Notes under the pieces: model-generated
The model's database searches: none
What the model was told of the DNA's origin: nothing
What the model saw: the letters and a program-made list of their open reading frames with translations, nothing else
Translations under genes and position numbers: made by a program
Origin: Epiperipatus broadwayi
Lineage: Eukaryota; Onychophora; Udeonychophora; Euonychophora; Peripatidae
Direction: 5' to 3'
DNA length: 64,000 bases
Assembly: GCA_028023455.1 (NCBI GenBank)
Contig: JAQFVV010006231.1
Span: forward strand, 7,454,036-7,518,035
Part shown: positions 46,480 to 60,359 of the stretch, piece by piece
Layout of the letters: each line of letters opens with the position of its first letter
How positions within the stretch are numbered: the first letter of the stretch is position 1

Positions 46480-49338
46480 TGTACCAGTCAAAAACGTCTG
46501 CTCACTCAACACGACTCAAAATCCAAGCGAAAGTACTTGATCATGCTCGAGATATAGTCTGGAGCAATCCTGAATTCTAAGCTATTTGCCTATTTTTCGA
46601 GTCTCTGACCCAATGAACAACAATCCCGATGATACAGCACAATTATTTTAATTCCAGGCCTGGAAGCATAGCGGTAGAGCATAAGATCAGACTGATGATG
46701 ATGATGATCGAGACAAGAGTAGCCCAGGAATTACATTTATTAGTCATTTATTAATGCTAAACTATTAGCTAAAGAAAATAGTTCTAAATATTAACTAGAA
46801 AATAATAATTCAAAAACAAATCAGGATTTACATGAAATATATATTTAATAAAATATTAAGAAAACGCATATATATATATTACAAAATGTTTCACACTTGG
46901 GGTGATATTTATTTATAAAACTTTGGATTTGTTTTTATAAAATCCCTTTACATTAATTATTGAATGGATATAATGTTATGGAGTGTGTTATAGCTTGTGC
47001 GGGTTAATATGCCAATTTAAAGGTGTTTACAGATAAAATGCTGTGGATGCATCAAACAAATATAAAAGATGATTAATAATATAAAGGATACTTTGAGATT
47101 TAGGAATAAATGATTTTGTAAACAGGCAAAAATATACAATTTTATTCATTTATCTACCTTATAAAAATCATTATATGTGTTTTATTTTAATGACATTGTT
47201 TGGAAAAGACATCTTTGAAACAAACAATGCGATACATTTGCAAGAATAAGTAAGTTATACAATCATTAATAAAAATTGATTTACGTCTATGGGAATCGAT
47301 AATGATTTTAAACGAAAGCAGTTTAAATCAACAAACTGAATGTATTTTACGATATGAGTCATTGTGCTTAACACATCATTGCGGCTAGCTAAAGGTCATA
47401 CAGGCATAAATCATTTTAATAAAATAATAATGATACTAGCATGTCATAAGAGAAATATGGATCTTATGGTAGTTTGAATACTTCATCATTTAAACACATT
47501 TGAGAATGAATCAGGATTGGTACGTTTGCCATTTTAGCAGAACGATACCTAATGGAGAGGTTGGGTTTGAATGTTCAGAGCCAGCTGTGTGGAACTTCCG
47601 CAGCACAATCAAAACCCCATAAACCTCTCGTTCCACAAGGAGTAGTTTTATCCCTGATTACGAATAATTTTGAGAAAGTAGGATGGGGAGCTTCAGACTT
47701 TCGAAATCCCCCAATGACAAAGCAATAAAAAAATATATATGTAAGTACGATAAGAGAAAGAACAGGTATGCCAGCAGCGTTATACCTAAGAGATAAAATT
47801 AAAACACTATTCTAAAGCCTGAAAATGATTTGACCTCCGCACAATGATATGTTTAAACAAAGAATCGTTAATCAAATTATAACTGATAATAACTCTTAAC
47901 TATTCAGGGTAAACTAATAAAATTATTTTTAAATTCGACCAGCCGGCAAATGGCAAGACGGAATGATAACAATATTAAGGTTCACGATCTTTTAAATAAC
48001 AATTTAGGAATAAATTCAAATAATGATCTAAAAATATGCATCCACAATAAAATATTTTAGATAAGAAAACATGAATAAAAGATTTAAATATAAAAACCAA
48101 CCTAGCAAGTGATTTCTGTTAAAATGAATAAAACTTTACTAATAAATTTTAAATGAAGCCCCTGCTTTTTTCCCCATTAAACAAATAAAATAAACCCATT
48201 AGACTCACGAGGTTGAATGATATTAGCATATTAATTAAAGAGCATAAATTGTTTACATATATAACACGGATAAGTTCAAAATATCTAATGGAGCTGCACA
48301 AAGTTATATATGAGTTCAAGCGTGAAAGGTAAGTTAAAAATTACACTAAAATAGTAGGGATTACAAAGAGAGAGTTCAAGAAAAAAATTAGCAGGAGTTA
48401 TTCACTAATGCATTAATAAAGTAATAGTTTCATTACATATTATACAAATTTAAAGCAGCTCTTCATTAAGTAAGGTTACATCAGGAAAGCATAGCAGCAG
48501 GCAGGGGCAACACTCAGACGGTCATCTTGTGCGGATGGTCAGATGGATGGAACATGGAAGCAGCAGGCCAACAGTTCTCCGAGAAAAGGAGAGAAAGGTG
48601 AAAGATTCCCTCTACTCAAAGTTCATAGCGCTGAACTTGTTGACTTCTTAAAAATTTGAAGATTTGAATCTGAAAATTTGCTTGCTGATTGAAACATTCT
48701 GAAAGAATTTACTAAGTAACTCTAAGTGACTTCTTTTGTTCTATGGGCCCTTTTATACATGTTTTTAATCCCCCCAAGAATGCGATTTTACTTCCCCACA
48801 GCTATCCCTGTAATCTTCTAATTAACAAAAATATTTAATTAGTAAAAATTTTTAAAGATAAGGCTCGAAATACCTTTTTAGATGTTTGTAAAGATTTGCA
48901 AACGAACTAACAAAAAGATTGGTCATAATTTTAGTTCTAATTAGTGAGAATAATTTGACTACAGATAAAGATCATCGACTACAGATAAAGATCATTTCAG
49001 CTTGTTAACGATTTCAAAAGTATTTTGAGCCTTCCCCATTTTTCTTTTTGTTTTTAAAATTCCAACATTTTAATTAAAATACATATATATAAAAAATAGT
49101 TACAATTATATTTTCAGCAATAAATATTAATAATCATTGCTACGGTCATATATATGTCTATCACGCATATTACTGTTTTACTTTACTAAATATTTTTATA
49201 GCTTTATTTAATTACTACAATGCAATGTGTGGGTGAAATGGCATATATCTACGGTGAGGTCTGAATTGCAGGCCCCGCAGGAGGTTAGTATAGCTGGCGA
49301 AGCATGAAGCTCGATATGATTAGACATCGACTGCTTCA
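46480..49338. mobile_element. TG...CA element, ~2.9 kb, second copy
   Basis: Begins TGTACCAGTCAAAAACG and ends TAGACATCGACTGCTTCA, sharing both termini with the 16.87-kb copy. It is flanked by ATAT on both sides (a 4-bp duplication, though AT-rich). The interior is non-coding and poorly conserved between copies, but has the same layout: TTCGA-containing block near the start, GC-richer block at about 47520-47710, GCAGCAGGC... block near 48490, and GAAGCTCGAT...GACTGCTTCA at the end. A 21-bp tandem repeat lies at 48957-48995. It inserted in the Penelope 3' end, within eIF3m intron 1. Confidence 0.75.
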
Positions 49339-49394
49339 ATATATACGATAGAGTAGATTATTATTATTAATATATGGTGCTTTATATTTTTCAG

Positions 49395-49530
49395 ATAAAA
49401 GAATTACGAAGTTATCTAAAAGGTCTTGGTGCAGACATTTCTGAGGAACTAAGTGGTGGAGAATTGGATGTTGATCTTATTCAAATCATCAATGCATCAG
49501 ATATATTATGGAAGGAATGTTCTGAATCTG
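49395..49530 (+). CDS. EIF3M: eIF3 subunit M, coding exon 2
   Basis: A 136-nt exon between TATATTTTTCAG and a GTAATT donor. It reads IKELRSYLKGLGADISEE, LSGGELDVDLIQIINASD, ILWKECSES plus one base. The human equivalent follows the same pattern (ELRAYLKSKGAEISEE...HVDLAQIIEACD). Entry is phase 0, matching exon 1 (EEEQ|IKEL); exit is phase 1, matching exon 3 (G|AT = Asp). The open frame continues past the donor, but the homology stops there. A TG...CA mobile element ends only 56 bp upstream of this exon, so the branch point must lie in that short remnant or inside the element. Confidence 0.95.
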
Positions 49531-50357
49531 GTAATTGGAAAACTATTATTACATGTCTTAATGATATAAAAAATATTAAAGTTCATGCTATAGTACTAAA
49601 TTGTCATAATTTATTTCATAGATATTTCAACTTTTCTTTGATCAGAAAACTTAATATATGTACGTTTATTTGTATGTGTATATGTTTTTGAAGTTAATTG
49701 TTACAATTTTATTACTGATATCTGAATATTTAACTTTTCTAGAAGAGCATTAAAGATAGATGATCTTTGATCTTACTTATAATGGCAAAATTTGATTTCT
49801 TGAGATTGACCATCAGTATATTTGCTTAAAATTTAGTGCAGTGATATAGATAGTAACTCATTACAAGAGATAAATTACAGCTACTACTACAAATCAAAAT
49901 AGTAATTATTATTAGTGTGGGACTAAATTTTAACTTGCTCTAGCATTATCAGTTATTTCCAATTTGGAAGTTGTTAATCATTGCTTTCCAAATATCTTTG
50001 ATATTTGTGATTTAATGAAAATGGTTGGTCTGGTTTTATATTAACTTGTTCAAGTTATTAATTTTTTTTTCTTGCTGCATTTCTAGTTATAGTCTAGTTT
50101 AATTTTTTGCAAGTCATTTTAAATGTTGTATTTTTATTGTAATAGTTTTTATATTCTTTAATTGTCAAGGATATATTGAAAAAATTTGATCATATTTTAA
50201 GCTTCATTCCCATATCTATTCTGATTTCTCTGCTATAAAGTGATATAATCATAATATTTAAATATTTTATCTTTGTCTTTTGAATTGTATTTTTATTTTG
50301 TTTTCATTGTTTCCTTTCTTTGTAACAAAGATTTGTCTTTGTGCATTTTAAGTTTCA
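49531..50357. other. eIF3m intron 2, first part, no element seen
   Basis: AT-rich DNA with no recognisable gene or repeat. Confidence 0.5.
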
Positions 50358-52740
50358 TTGATCATTATCATTTTCAACCATTATCAATCCACTCAGGATA
50401 AGGTCTTTCCAAGCTTAATCCAGTTTCTTAGATTTCTAGTCTCTCTACTCCATATCACATCAAGATTTTTTATTTTATTCATCCATCATACATAGGTCTC
50501 TTTCTATATCTTTTATAATCTCTTGGGATCCAATTTAAGACTTCAACTCTAAATTTATTATATATTTAGCCCACTTCCAGTTCAGTCTTTAATTCTTTAC
50601 TGATATCAGCAATATCTGTTTGTTCTCTTACTTCTTTTAATTTCAATCTCTTGTTATTTCTAATATATTTCTCTATATTTTGTGACTGGTCTGAAGTCTC
50701 TGTCTTACCTTTCTATTAAGTGTGTCAGATCTATAAGTAATAACTAGTAAAACACATTTATCAAAAATATTGAAATATGTAGGCATGTTTTCTAATAATA
50801 TTTACTTCTACCAAAAGCATTCTATCCAAGTTTAATTCTGTGATCAATTTCATCTATTATATTTCCATCTATATAAATGGTATTTTTGTATTAATCTGAG
50901 TGATGAAAGTTGTCGGCACAAACAATTGTATATATAAAGACCAAATTAAACACATTTGCAATCTCCTAAAAAGGAAATGAATTAATTTTTAAGTTAATAT
51001 TAGATAATATTCTGATGAAGAAAAAGTTATTAGTCAAAATGTTGGTTTTGCTGCTAATTTTACGGTCAAACAATAATGGTATTTCATTTAGGATTGTCAA
51101 AAGAGAATAACCATTCGTAATGGAATGTAGTTTGGGGTAAGAAAGTTCAGCCCACAGCAGTGATGCTAATAAATAACATTTTGTAAATGACTAGACTTGC
51201 ACGGATAAATATATGTATATTATTTTTTTTTAGATTCGTTACTACTTGTAATAAATTTAGACTTTTAAAAGTTTACTTGTTTGAAGATCATTTCTCACAA
51301 AAAAAAAATGTAAATGCATGTTTGTTTCATTTCCACTAAATAAAGTTATAGGTGGTCTTTTTTTAAAATAAAAAATGCTTATAAGTTTAGATGGTGGAAG
51401 ATAATCTCACAAAAAATGTAATATTAGTAGATATTTATCTAATTTCCAGTAAATAAAGTTATAGGTCGTCATTTTTCCAAATAAATATTGCTAGCCTAAT
51501 GCGTAAGTGCCCATCTAATATATCATTATTAATCTTTATTTTTTTCTAATTTAGTTTTTTTAGCATTGATCTTTAGTTTATTTTTTATTTTTTTGTACTT
51601 TCACCTGATAATTTTTGCTATGAAGCATTTTATGCAAAAATTTTATTTTTACTCCCTTTGCTTCCCATTGTAATCCAGAAAATACTTCTTGTAAAACTGC
51701 TATAAAAAGTTTTTTTTTTTTTTTTGAGGTATGAAATCATCCTGACATACACTCTTTTCAATGTAATCTATTGCTCTTGAAATTTTTAATAAATTCTTCA
51801 GAATATGACATCCCATGTGTATATATTTATGATCTAAAGCTTTAATCAGTTTGGAAATGCTTTTAAAATGAAATGTCTTTTCATAATCTACAAAAAGCAT
51901 AACTGCTTTCCAGATGTGATCCACTGAGTGAAAACCACTTTGAAATCCAGTTGGTTTTTTTAGTTGATTAAAATCCAAAGTTCGTTGTAAATAAGTGATA
52001 AAAATTTTGTACAAAACCAAGAAGCGTAAAATTTATAATATTTTCTTTTATCACTTTTCTTAAATATCAGTATTATTACTGCATTCTTCCAATCATAATG
52101 GTACGTTTTTATCATTTAAACATTTGGTATATGATTTTTCTAACAATTTTATTGTTTATCTGCTTCTTTTAACATATTGATTAAAATTTCATCAATTCTT
52201 GGAGCTTTTTTCTTCTTCACAGATTTAATTATGTCTCATTTCTTCACTTAAAATGTTGGACAATTCATATGTAATAATTATAGGGAATACTTTGTTTTCT
52301 TGTTTTTTATTACTCATTTTAATAGTAGTTCCATTTTTTCTTATTGCAGAAATAAATTTCCAATTAATACCAAGATATTGTTTTACATTTTTATTCTCTT
52401 CTATAGCTTTCCTTATTAATTCACAATTTACAAAACTAAATATTCAATTTTTTTTAAGTGAATTTTTCTATATTTTCCCATTCCCTCTTCTATTGTCTCG
52501 CTAGAAAATTTACTGGTAAATTGCTACTCTTTTATACCAGTTATCTTTCTGTTGATTTTATTCAAATCTGAATCATTTTCAAAATCTGTTAATATTTTAA
52601 AACAATTTGCAGGTTTTAATTTAAATTATTGAAATGTTTCTGAAGATTAGTAATAACAACTGTGAATACTAGTGACTTTAGCACATTTTGATTTTTAAAA
52701 CTTAAACTTTTTGCTTTAAATATATATTATTAAGTCAGAA
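50358..52740 (-). pseudogene. RTE-like LINE, long but decayed copy
   Basis: The 3' end at about 50358 matches the other family members (ACCATTATCAATCCACT). The piece at 51700-52020 reads KPTGFQSGFHSVDHIWKAV, FVDYEKTFHFKSISKLIKAL, DHKYIHMGCHILKNL, matching VDYEKAFDSINISSVIKALD of the 63.9-kb copy, then a garbled QGDSISPKLF. Farther upstream (52030-52520) N-terminal RT/linker residues are recognisable only weakly. It is older than the copies at 22.5 and 62.9 kb and antisense to eIF3m. Confidence 0.7.
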
Positions 52741-52825
52741 TAATGTTTATATTTTTAATATCATTAGGAATATAACCTTTGTTTTTATTTCTCCCATCTG
52801 TGCCTGTTGAAAAGCATATTCCTAT

Positions 52826-55303
52826 TATACCGGTTCATCCCTACCTTGATAAGTTGAGCATGCGCACATATCGATCATGAAACAAATATGGCGGCACGCC
52901 ACGATAGGAAGTAATTTCAAATCTTTTTTATGACCGGTTTGATAGTCATCGGTATGTTTATAAAAGTATTGACTCTTACATACCTTTGAAAGATTTCTTT
53001 AATTTCAATCCTTCGTGCCACTCCCAGAAAGAAAAAGATTAATTCGCCCTCCTGAAAGGATATGTAAGGCCAATAATAACATGAAATAAAATGAATCAAA
53101 CGAAATCTAATAGAAATAAACACCCAATGACCAAAGATTTAAATCCTGATAAGGGAGTATCCCATATGTCAGCTCATCGTTCTCTTTATCTCAGGTAAAG
53201 AAATGGAGACTAAAACTCGCGCAATTATCTAAGTGTCTTATGGGAGACTAAAACTCGCGCAATTATCTAAGTGTCTTATTATGTTAGAGAAAGAAATACG
53301 AATAAATTCTCAAAGTAGTGAGGTAGTTTTATAAATGCTAAATAATTATTTATTGAATCCCTTCACCAATTCCCAAGATAAATATAATAATAATAAACCC
53401 CAATGCATAACACATAATAAAAAAATATATATATGAGAGTATTATAGATGTATTAACAAAGAAAGAGAATGTAAAATTATAAAAAATCAACTAGTGAGAA
53501 AGTGTTCTGAGGTTCATAATTCGCACACGAATACATTTTGTGAACCTGAATGGTAAGTAAAATATCTTAATGAGAGAAATATACTAATAAAAGATTTATT
53601 ACATTGGTATTGGTATGAAATTATTATAATAAATTTAAAAAAAAAACAATAATAACATTAAGAAGTGTACCACATAAAGTCTCTATTGTACGTCTAGGGG
53701 TTCTGAGTAGACCAAGTATCTGTTCATCCAGGACGGCAGGGACTTCTCTTTAACACGGCATCATTCGGCTGCTTTCATTATCATTTGGTGGCTGGATTTA
53801 GGAGACATTTTTGGTATTGTTCAACAGCTCCCACGATCGCTTGATGATTGGATTCAGGAGACCTTTCTGGCATTGTTCCATGACTCGCGATCATTTGATG
53901 GTTGAATTTATGAGACCTTGCTGATGGCAGGAGCGGAGCTGGACGGGCGCGCTGACTGGTGGTTCCTACCCCATGACCATTTCACTGACGCGAGTGCATT
54001 TGTGCTTGAGGTTTAATTATAAATTTCCTCTTTGGTTAATGATTATCAACTAACAGTAGTACTTTCTTTTTGTTTTCTACAGCACTGGTAACGATTCTTT
54101 TACTTTGAGTTTCAAATACCAACACCTACCTGCAAACATACGAATTGTCTAGTTGGAAACCATCTTGAAGTTTACATCAGCATAATTTAAGAAAAATAAC
54201 TAGAACTGGAAATTCTCTAAGTTCAAACAAGCAAGTTCAAATAAATCCAAAAAGTTGAGTGAGTCAGTGATTGACTTAGTGATTGCTTGTGCCCAATTGA
54301 ATTCCACTAAGCTGGTGAACAGCTACCCCTCTGAAGCACATTTAATTACCTAATTTTGACTTTTGTTAGTGGATTCATACAATGCGTGAAGCATTCCTAT
54401 GAAATCCACTAATTAATCTCAAGAATTTATTTATTTTTAATTCAATTGATTATCTACTCTGACCACTATCTGATTCAACATACACACACAAAAAAGAAAA
54501 AGTTTGATTATATAAGTTATTTTCCGTTAATCAGATTCCATTTAAAATATTTTTTTAAATTAAATTAGATATTTTTTCCCACCCGCATTAACATAAATTT
54601 TAACGAACTCTTTTGTTGAGTTGAAATATTTGATAATTAACAAAAAAAAAGAAGAAACAAAATTACTTATCTCTTAAAATGTACTTGCCTTTAGGCTTTT
54701 CTTAAATTTAGAACAATGAGTTCGTAGAGAAAAATATCTAGTACAACTTTTGATTTAAAATTACCTATATGTTGGATTTTTAAATATTACCATTTACCTT
54801 TATTTTCACAAGCATTTAACAAACAACAAAAAAAATTATACATACAAATTACGCATATACATCTTTGCGTTTATAAAAAAAAAAAAATGAAAATAAATTA
54901 TAAGCATATAGCTAATATGCTGATACTTCACATGATAAGCCTTAACTATTGGCTTTTCTTGGGTGTGCGAGTATATGACATATCTACAGACATCTCTCAC
55001 TTATTTTATAATTTGACTTGATTAAAATTTATATAGCCTGCATACACACACATTTATGGCTTTTATTATGTATTTTAGGCCATTTTATTATGTAATACCA
55101 TCTTATGCTTGACCGTACGAAGTATGCCTGTCATAATATATTGAATGAAATTGTTTTAATTAAATGAAAATTTTCAAAATCATTCAAATTTAAATGAAAT
55201 GATATAATATTGTATTAGTGTTTTTTTATTATCATTAGTATATTTTTGTAATATAAAATAATAACAGTAGTTGTCTTTTTGTATTCAAACTTTCATTACC
55301 TCA
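52826..55303. mobile_element. Probable third TG...CA-family element
   Basis: Starts TATACCGGTTCATCC, close to TGTACCGGTC. The interior follows the same layout as the 46.5-kb copy, for example GTGAACAGCTACCCCTCTGAAG...TTTAATTACC against CCACAGCTATCCCTGTAAT...TTTAATTAG, and a comparable GC-rich block at 53690-54010. A CTAT duplication (52822-52825 and 55304-55307) after a terminal CA is consistent with an end at 55303, but the end sequence itself is not similar to the other copies. A 38-bp tandem duplication lies at 53204-53279. Confidence 0.4.
53204..53279. repeat. Tandem duplication, 38-bp unit
   Basis: Two virtually identical adjacent copies of GGAGACTAAAACTCGCGCAA followed by TTATCTAAGTGTCTTAT. 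Confidence 0.85.
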
Positions 55304-56558
55304 CTATCTGCAACTTTAGTATCTCATGATTTGAAAAAAAATTATACATTTATAAATCTGAATGCATAAATTTTGCGTGTGTATCTTCCTATTAGAATGG
55401 TATCATGATTCATTTCTTAATCATTCATTTTATTTTAACAACGTTAATATTATGGTGACTCTGTATGATAAAAAATATATATATACTTAGCAAGCATATG
55501 CATAATTTTGAGTACTTGCATATGTGAATTTACTTTTTTCATTACTAAATTCAGTTCTTGTGTTAATTAGTCTTGTTGATATTTTAATGTGTACAATCAA
55601 TTTTTAAGTTAAATTATATCAAAGATATTTATATATATATTCTATAACTTTATGAATTACGAATATTGTTATAATCCACATATTCTATGTATATTCCTTT
55701 GGAACATGACACTAGAAGTAATGATAATTTTTATTTAAATCACAAATGAGCTATATTAATTTATTTTTTTAAAAAAAAGATAGGTTAAAATAAAAATAAA
55801 TTCAAATTGACTCATGAGTGGACAATACAAATTTTAATAGAATTTAAGGATAATTGATCTTAGTTATTCACATGGAAAATTAAGCTTAAGCATGATCAAT
55901 TTCTACAACTTTCATTTCAACCCGTAGAAATTTTCTTTTTTAAAAAATTGTAATTTCTTTTTTTTTTTTTCCATATGTCATAACATTGCAAAAGCTATAT
56001 TTAAAAAAAATAAAATTAAAATTTCAAATGAAATCGATTATTTCATGCAAAAAAAAAAAATAATAAAGTGGAAATTAAAAGTAAATTCAAATTATCTCTT
56101 TTTTTTTACTTTGTCTTTCAGAAGAAAGAAGTATGACTTGTGCAGTAATAAGTATAATTCATGCACAAAGCATGCTAAGTTTTTTTATAATTTTATTTTG
56201 TAGAACAACTCTTATTGGAAAATGTGAAAATTAAATAGCCCTTAAACTTTTTCTTGAAAATTAAACTTTATGTGAACTTCCTTCCCCATTGAAATCAATC
56301 TATAAGTCCTTGATTTATAATTGGACAGATAAATATTGATCCTTTTTTTATATATAGAAATTAGTATGAATGAAATAGCCCATATAAAATAACTCTACTT
56401 CATTCCTTTTATTTTTTTGTTTGAACGGTTAATTTTTAAAATGGCAATCTTTGTTTTTAGATTGCATAATTTATTAGTCATTAACATATTTTGTTTCATT
56501 CACATTAGATTATTTTAAAAAAAAAAAGTATTTTATTATAATTTAGCATATTTATTAG
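55304..56558. other. eIF3m intron 2, last part, no element seen
   Basis: Very AT-rich with homopolymer runs; no gene or clear mobile element before the exon 3 acceptor. Confidence 0.5.
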
Positions 56559-56700
56559 ATGCAGAAGCCATCCTTAATGGCATTATCTCATTGGTACTTG
56601 TTATTCCACTGGATAGAGCAGAAAAATTAATACATACGTTATGCGATAAATTGGCAAAAGTTGCACCTGGGGATAAGACAGCATCTGCTCGACTGTGGGT
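56559..56700 (+). CDS. EIF3M: eIF3 subunit M, coding exon 3 (gene continues right)
   Basis: A 142-nt exon from the TTATTAG acceptor to a perfect GTAAGT donor. After completing Asp it reads AEAILNGIISLVLVIPLD, RAEKLIHTLCDKLAK and VAPGDKTASARLW with two bases left over. It aligns with the family stretch SIVSIMITIPLDRGE...YCEKM of Drosophila eIF3m. Another AG at 56545-56546 is possible as acceptor but would not keep the frame and homology. The next exon should start near LSNLF-type sequence; I found none before 64000, so intron 3 is at least 7.3 kb. Confidence 0.94.
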
Positions 56701-57659
56701 GTAAGTATAATTATATATAGATTTAATGTTCCAGTTATTATATTTATGTATATTGGTATGTGTGTCAACATGATTGAACTTTATTGAATGAACATTTGAA
56801 GTTAGATAAACAACCAACAGTTTCATTAGAAATATAGTTCTAATTTCACAATAGTTATTTTGTATATTGATACTATTTTAGAAATGTAATAGTTCATATT
56901 TTCAAAAAAATAATAATTTTATAGTTTTATTAAAATTGTGAATTCTCTTCAGATAAAAGTTTTAATTTATGACTTCTCTTTGTTAGTGGGTTCATTTTAA
57001 ATATGTTCTTCAATATTAATAAAATTAAACATTAAATCTTAAAATATTATTGAAATTTTCAATAGTTATCCATTCAATCAAAGCAATATGGCGACTTATT
57101 TTTAAGTACTTCAGTATTGAAGTATTATGATAAAATATGTTTAAATGAAAAAATTTTGGTATTAAGTATCTAATATGCATTATATTTTATCATGAATCTG
57201 TTAGAAATATAAAAAAAGTTATTTTTTTTTTTTTTAATGTTAAGAATTAAAGTAAAATGCAGCCTTTGTAGTACACAAAAGCACAAATTGAAAAATGTAT
57301 GTATGTATTCTCTTGTTTTACCAGTACTACTACTGCACATCATTTAATACTTTTTAAACTATTAGTAGCTGAAATGGATTTTTGTAAAAATGCATTTCAA
57401 TACCTTATATAACAGAATTCAAAATGAAACTAAAAAGTGATGTGTATAAAAGAGAGCTAGATTGTTTCAGTGATATAAATTGAATGGCTAAATGAAGTTT
57501 ATTTAAAAAATTTTAAATGAACATTCCAGACATTTGAAAGAGATATTACCAAGGGCATAATTGAAGAGTTGATGTGGAATGAGTTCTCATTTTCCAGAAA
57601 CTTTTTTTAGAAAAGATACCACAATTGGGTATACATTATTATTATATAATATTAATATA
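56701..57659. other. Start of eIF3m intron 3, no element seen
   Basis: AT-rich DNA following the GTAAGT donor; no recognisable gene or repeat. Confidence 0.5.
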
Positions 57660-57960
57660 TGAGAGGTGATCAAAAAGTATAATAAATGTTGCAAAATGTG
57701 ATTCAATAGAAAGACATGGAACTTCAATATAGGAAGCAAAACATTGAATCTTAGTAACAGTATGTGATAAGTTTCAATTTATTTGGTGTAATTAGTCAAT
57801 TTTGAGCTATAGTTAAGAAATGTATTAACATGAAATTTTGCTTTAACTTTTTGACTACCAGAGGATGCCATATTGAATTTTTACGCACACTGTTGAGACA
57901 CATTTTATAAAATATCCTGTTTGAATACTACAGGTGTGAAGTGTTGTATATTGTTAAAAA
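57660..57960 (+). other. Possible mariner 5' end fragment
   Basis: GAGGTGATCAAAAAGTATAA resembles the inverted terminal repeat of some mariners, and NMKFCFN about 170 bp later recalls the NIKFCFKLGK start of a transposase. It is then lost. It may belong to the transposase relic that begins 3 kb downstream. Confidence 0.3.
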
Positions 57961-58149
57961 GAGCACATATTAAAAAATAAAACAATACTGAGAATATATA
58001 TATATATAGTCATTACCTTTAAAAATGAATAGAAAAATAAGATTTTAACACTTTTGCAAATGCATACTTTTTTTTACAGTTCACAAATTTTAAATTTTGA
58101 GAGTTAAATTTTAATCTGCACTTTTCTAGACAGCTTAGTCACAGAATTT

Positions 58150-59800
58150 TTAAATATATTGAGCCAATAATTTCGAGCGGCTCGTTATATTCTTTATATA
58201 TGTAAAAATCGCATATATATACATATATATTAGGCATATAATAATACATAAATGCTGTGTGTATAGAAAGTTTTTTTTTTTGCGGTATTATTTATTAATT
58301 TTTTTATATATATATAGTGGGTTTTTGGCATTATTTATTGTTTTATTTGTAATGGGATTTTAAAAGAACAGAATAGAAAGAAAAAAAAAGGACAAAATGG
58401 TAGATTAGTTTTTTTTTAATTGGATTGAAATTACATCGAAAGTGATATTAATTAAAGAAATTTTGTTTTTTTTTTAAATAATTTCGTAATTAAATTTTCT
58501 GATCTGAAAAGGTGGGGGAAAGAGAGAAAAGAATTTAATTAATTCTATTGTCGTGGCTTCTAGTTAGCTGGTGTTAAAAAAACTATAAAAAAATTAAAGA
58601 AATGCAATCACTGGCTGGGAACGCGATCAGATAAAAGGATAATGGAAAAAGGACTATAAATAAGAGACAAACCTATTGTTTATTTAATTATTAATTTTTT
58701 ATAACAGAAGATAGCTATTTTTGAAAAATAAAAATGTTAGAAGGCTAAACAACTAAAATCCATCCCCCAGCCGGGGCACTAGCCGAATCCTGGATTTCAT
58801 CACTGAGAAACCACCGAAGAGAAAGCGAAGTTAGCCGGACGGACAAAATTCGTTATAGTGAATCAACTCCCAAAGGATCCCAAGGAACGTGTACGGACAC
58901 TGATCGATCAGGTTAATATAAACTTTGCTTTTTGCTTGAACTATTGATTGCTAAATTTAAAAACACCTCTAATTGGGATTATATTTAATCAGCCATGAAC
59001 TATAAGTTGCGACAATAGAAAGTTTTTTTATATGCATATATTTATAATGCTTATGTTTACTTTGTCCAATTAATTTTATTTGAAATTCGTAATTTATTTT
59101 TATTTGTATTTGAATTTTTCTTTAAAGAGGGTTTTCAACTAGCTTTAGATAGGATTCAAGACTATAGGGGAGATTAAAAATAGAAATGATTTAAGAAAGC
59201 AAATGAAAAGTTTAAGAGTGGGGTAAATATTGAAAGAGAGGGTAGGGGTTCAGAGTAATTACTGTCTCCTAATAGTAAGCCGCTTAGCCTCTGCACTGGT
59301 CAAGATTCGTACCAGTCTGGGACGCTTATATATATAAGTAAAAGTGCATGTTCCTTTGAGAACGAAAAATATATTACTCTTCACCTGTGTTGTTTTTTTT
59401 TTATTTATAAAAAAAAGAAAAAGAACGATAATGTTAGTCGGGTTAAGTCTATAGAAAAGAGGGAGGTAGAGGGGGTAATTATAAATGATTTGTTTCTATC
59501 AATAGTCTTGAATAAAAGAAAGGTATTAAAAAAAAAAAGGATTTTATAATAAAACTTTTTATTATTTGAAACATATGTAAGTGTTCGCGTTTATTTCTTT
59601 AGCATTTGTATGTAATAATAAAACATATGACTGTAGCGTATACACGCATATATATAAAGAAAAAAGGATTGCAAGGGAGATTAGCTGAATCTGTCTTACG
59701 TATAAAAATTAACAGCCGCAATATAAGATTCTTCTAATTTCGTGGCTCCGGGTTATTTATTGGTGGCGCCCTCGTATGATATGATTTCAGCTGTAAGTAA
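58150..59800. other. GC-richer non-coding block, unassigned
   Basis: Islands at 58750-58910, 59240-59330 and 59740-59790 are much less AT-rich than the surroundings, in the style of the LTR-like elements. TTGGTGGCGCCCTCG at about 59759 could be a primer-binding-type sequence after an LTR. No coding sequence and no confirmed ends. Confidence 0.3.
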
Positions 59801-60359
59801 AATCTTTGATTCTTGGCCTACAAACTTTTATACAAAAAGTAATGGCACAATATATATAATGGGACTTGCCTGAGATAATTCCTTATTGTACAGCATTAAA
59901 AAAAAGACATAGTGGAAAGTTTCATTTTTGCTAGCTGACCTACTTCTATCCTCACATGCTGGTGTCTTCTGGAAATATGTTTCTAGTAAACAAGACATAT
60001 TTTTAACAATTATTGAAAATCAAATATTATGCAAGAAGAACATTCATAAATTATAATTTATCAAAAAATAAAATTAATTCATTATTAAATTTTAATTCAT
60101 TATTCAAAAATAAGAGGAAAATTACAAAAAAATTATGCAAATAAAAAAGTTTGTCCAAAAAAACCAAACATCAAAGTTAATCTATAATTAAATGAGCAAA
60201 GTCAAAATAAAATAATAACCAACAAAATAAAAATAAACATTTATTTATAATAGTAATAGGCCTAATTTTATAAATTTGATCATGATCTTTGCTATTTATT
60301 TTTATAAAGTTTCCTATTAATATGTGTGACGGTTGAATGTTACCATCAGAAAGCATTTC

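Noticed and set aside
56536-56826. 96-codon minus-strand frame
   Set aside because: It overlaps eIF3m exon 3 in antisense; the plus-strand exon has clear homology.
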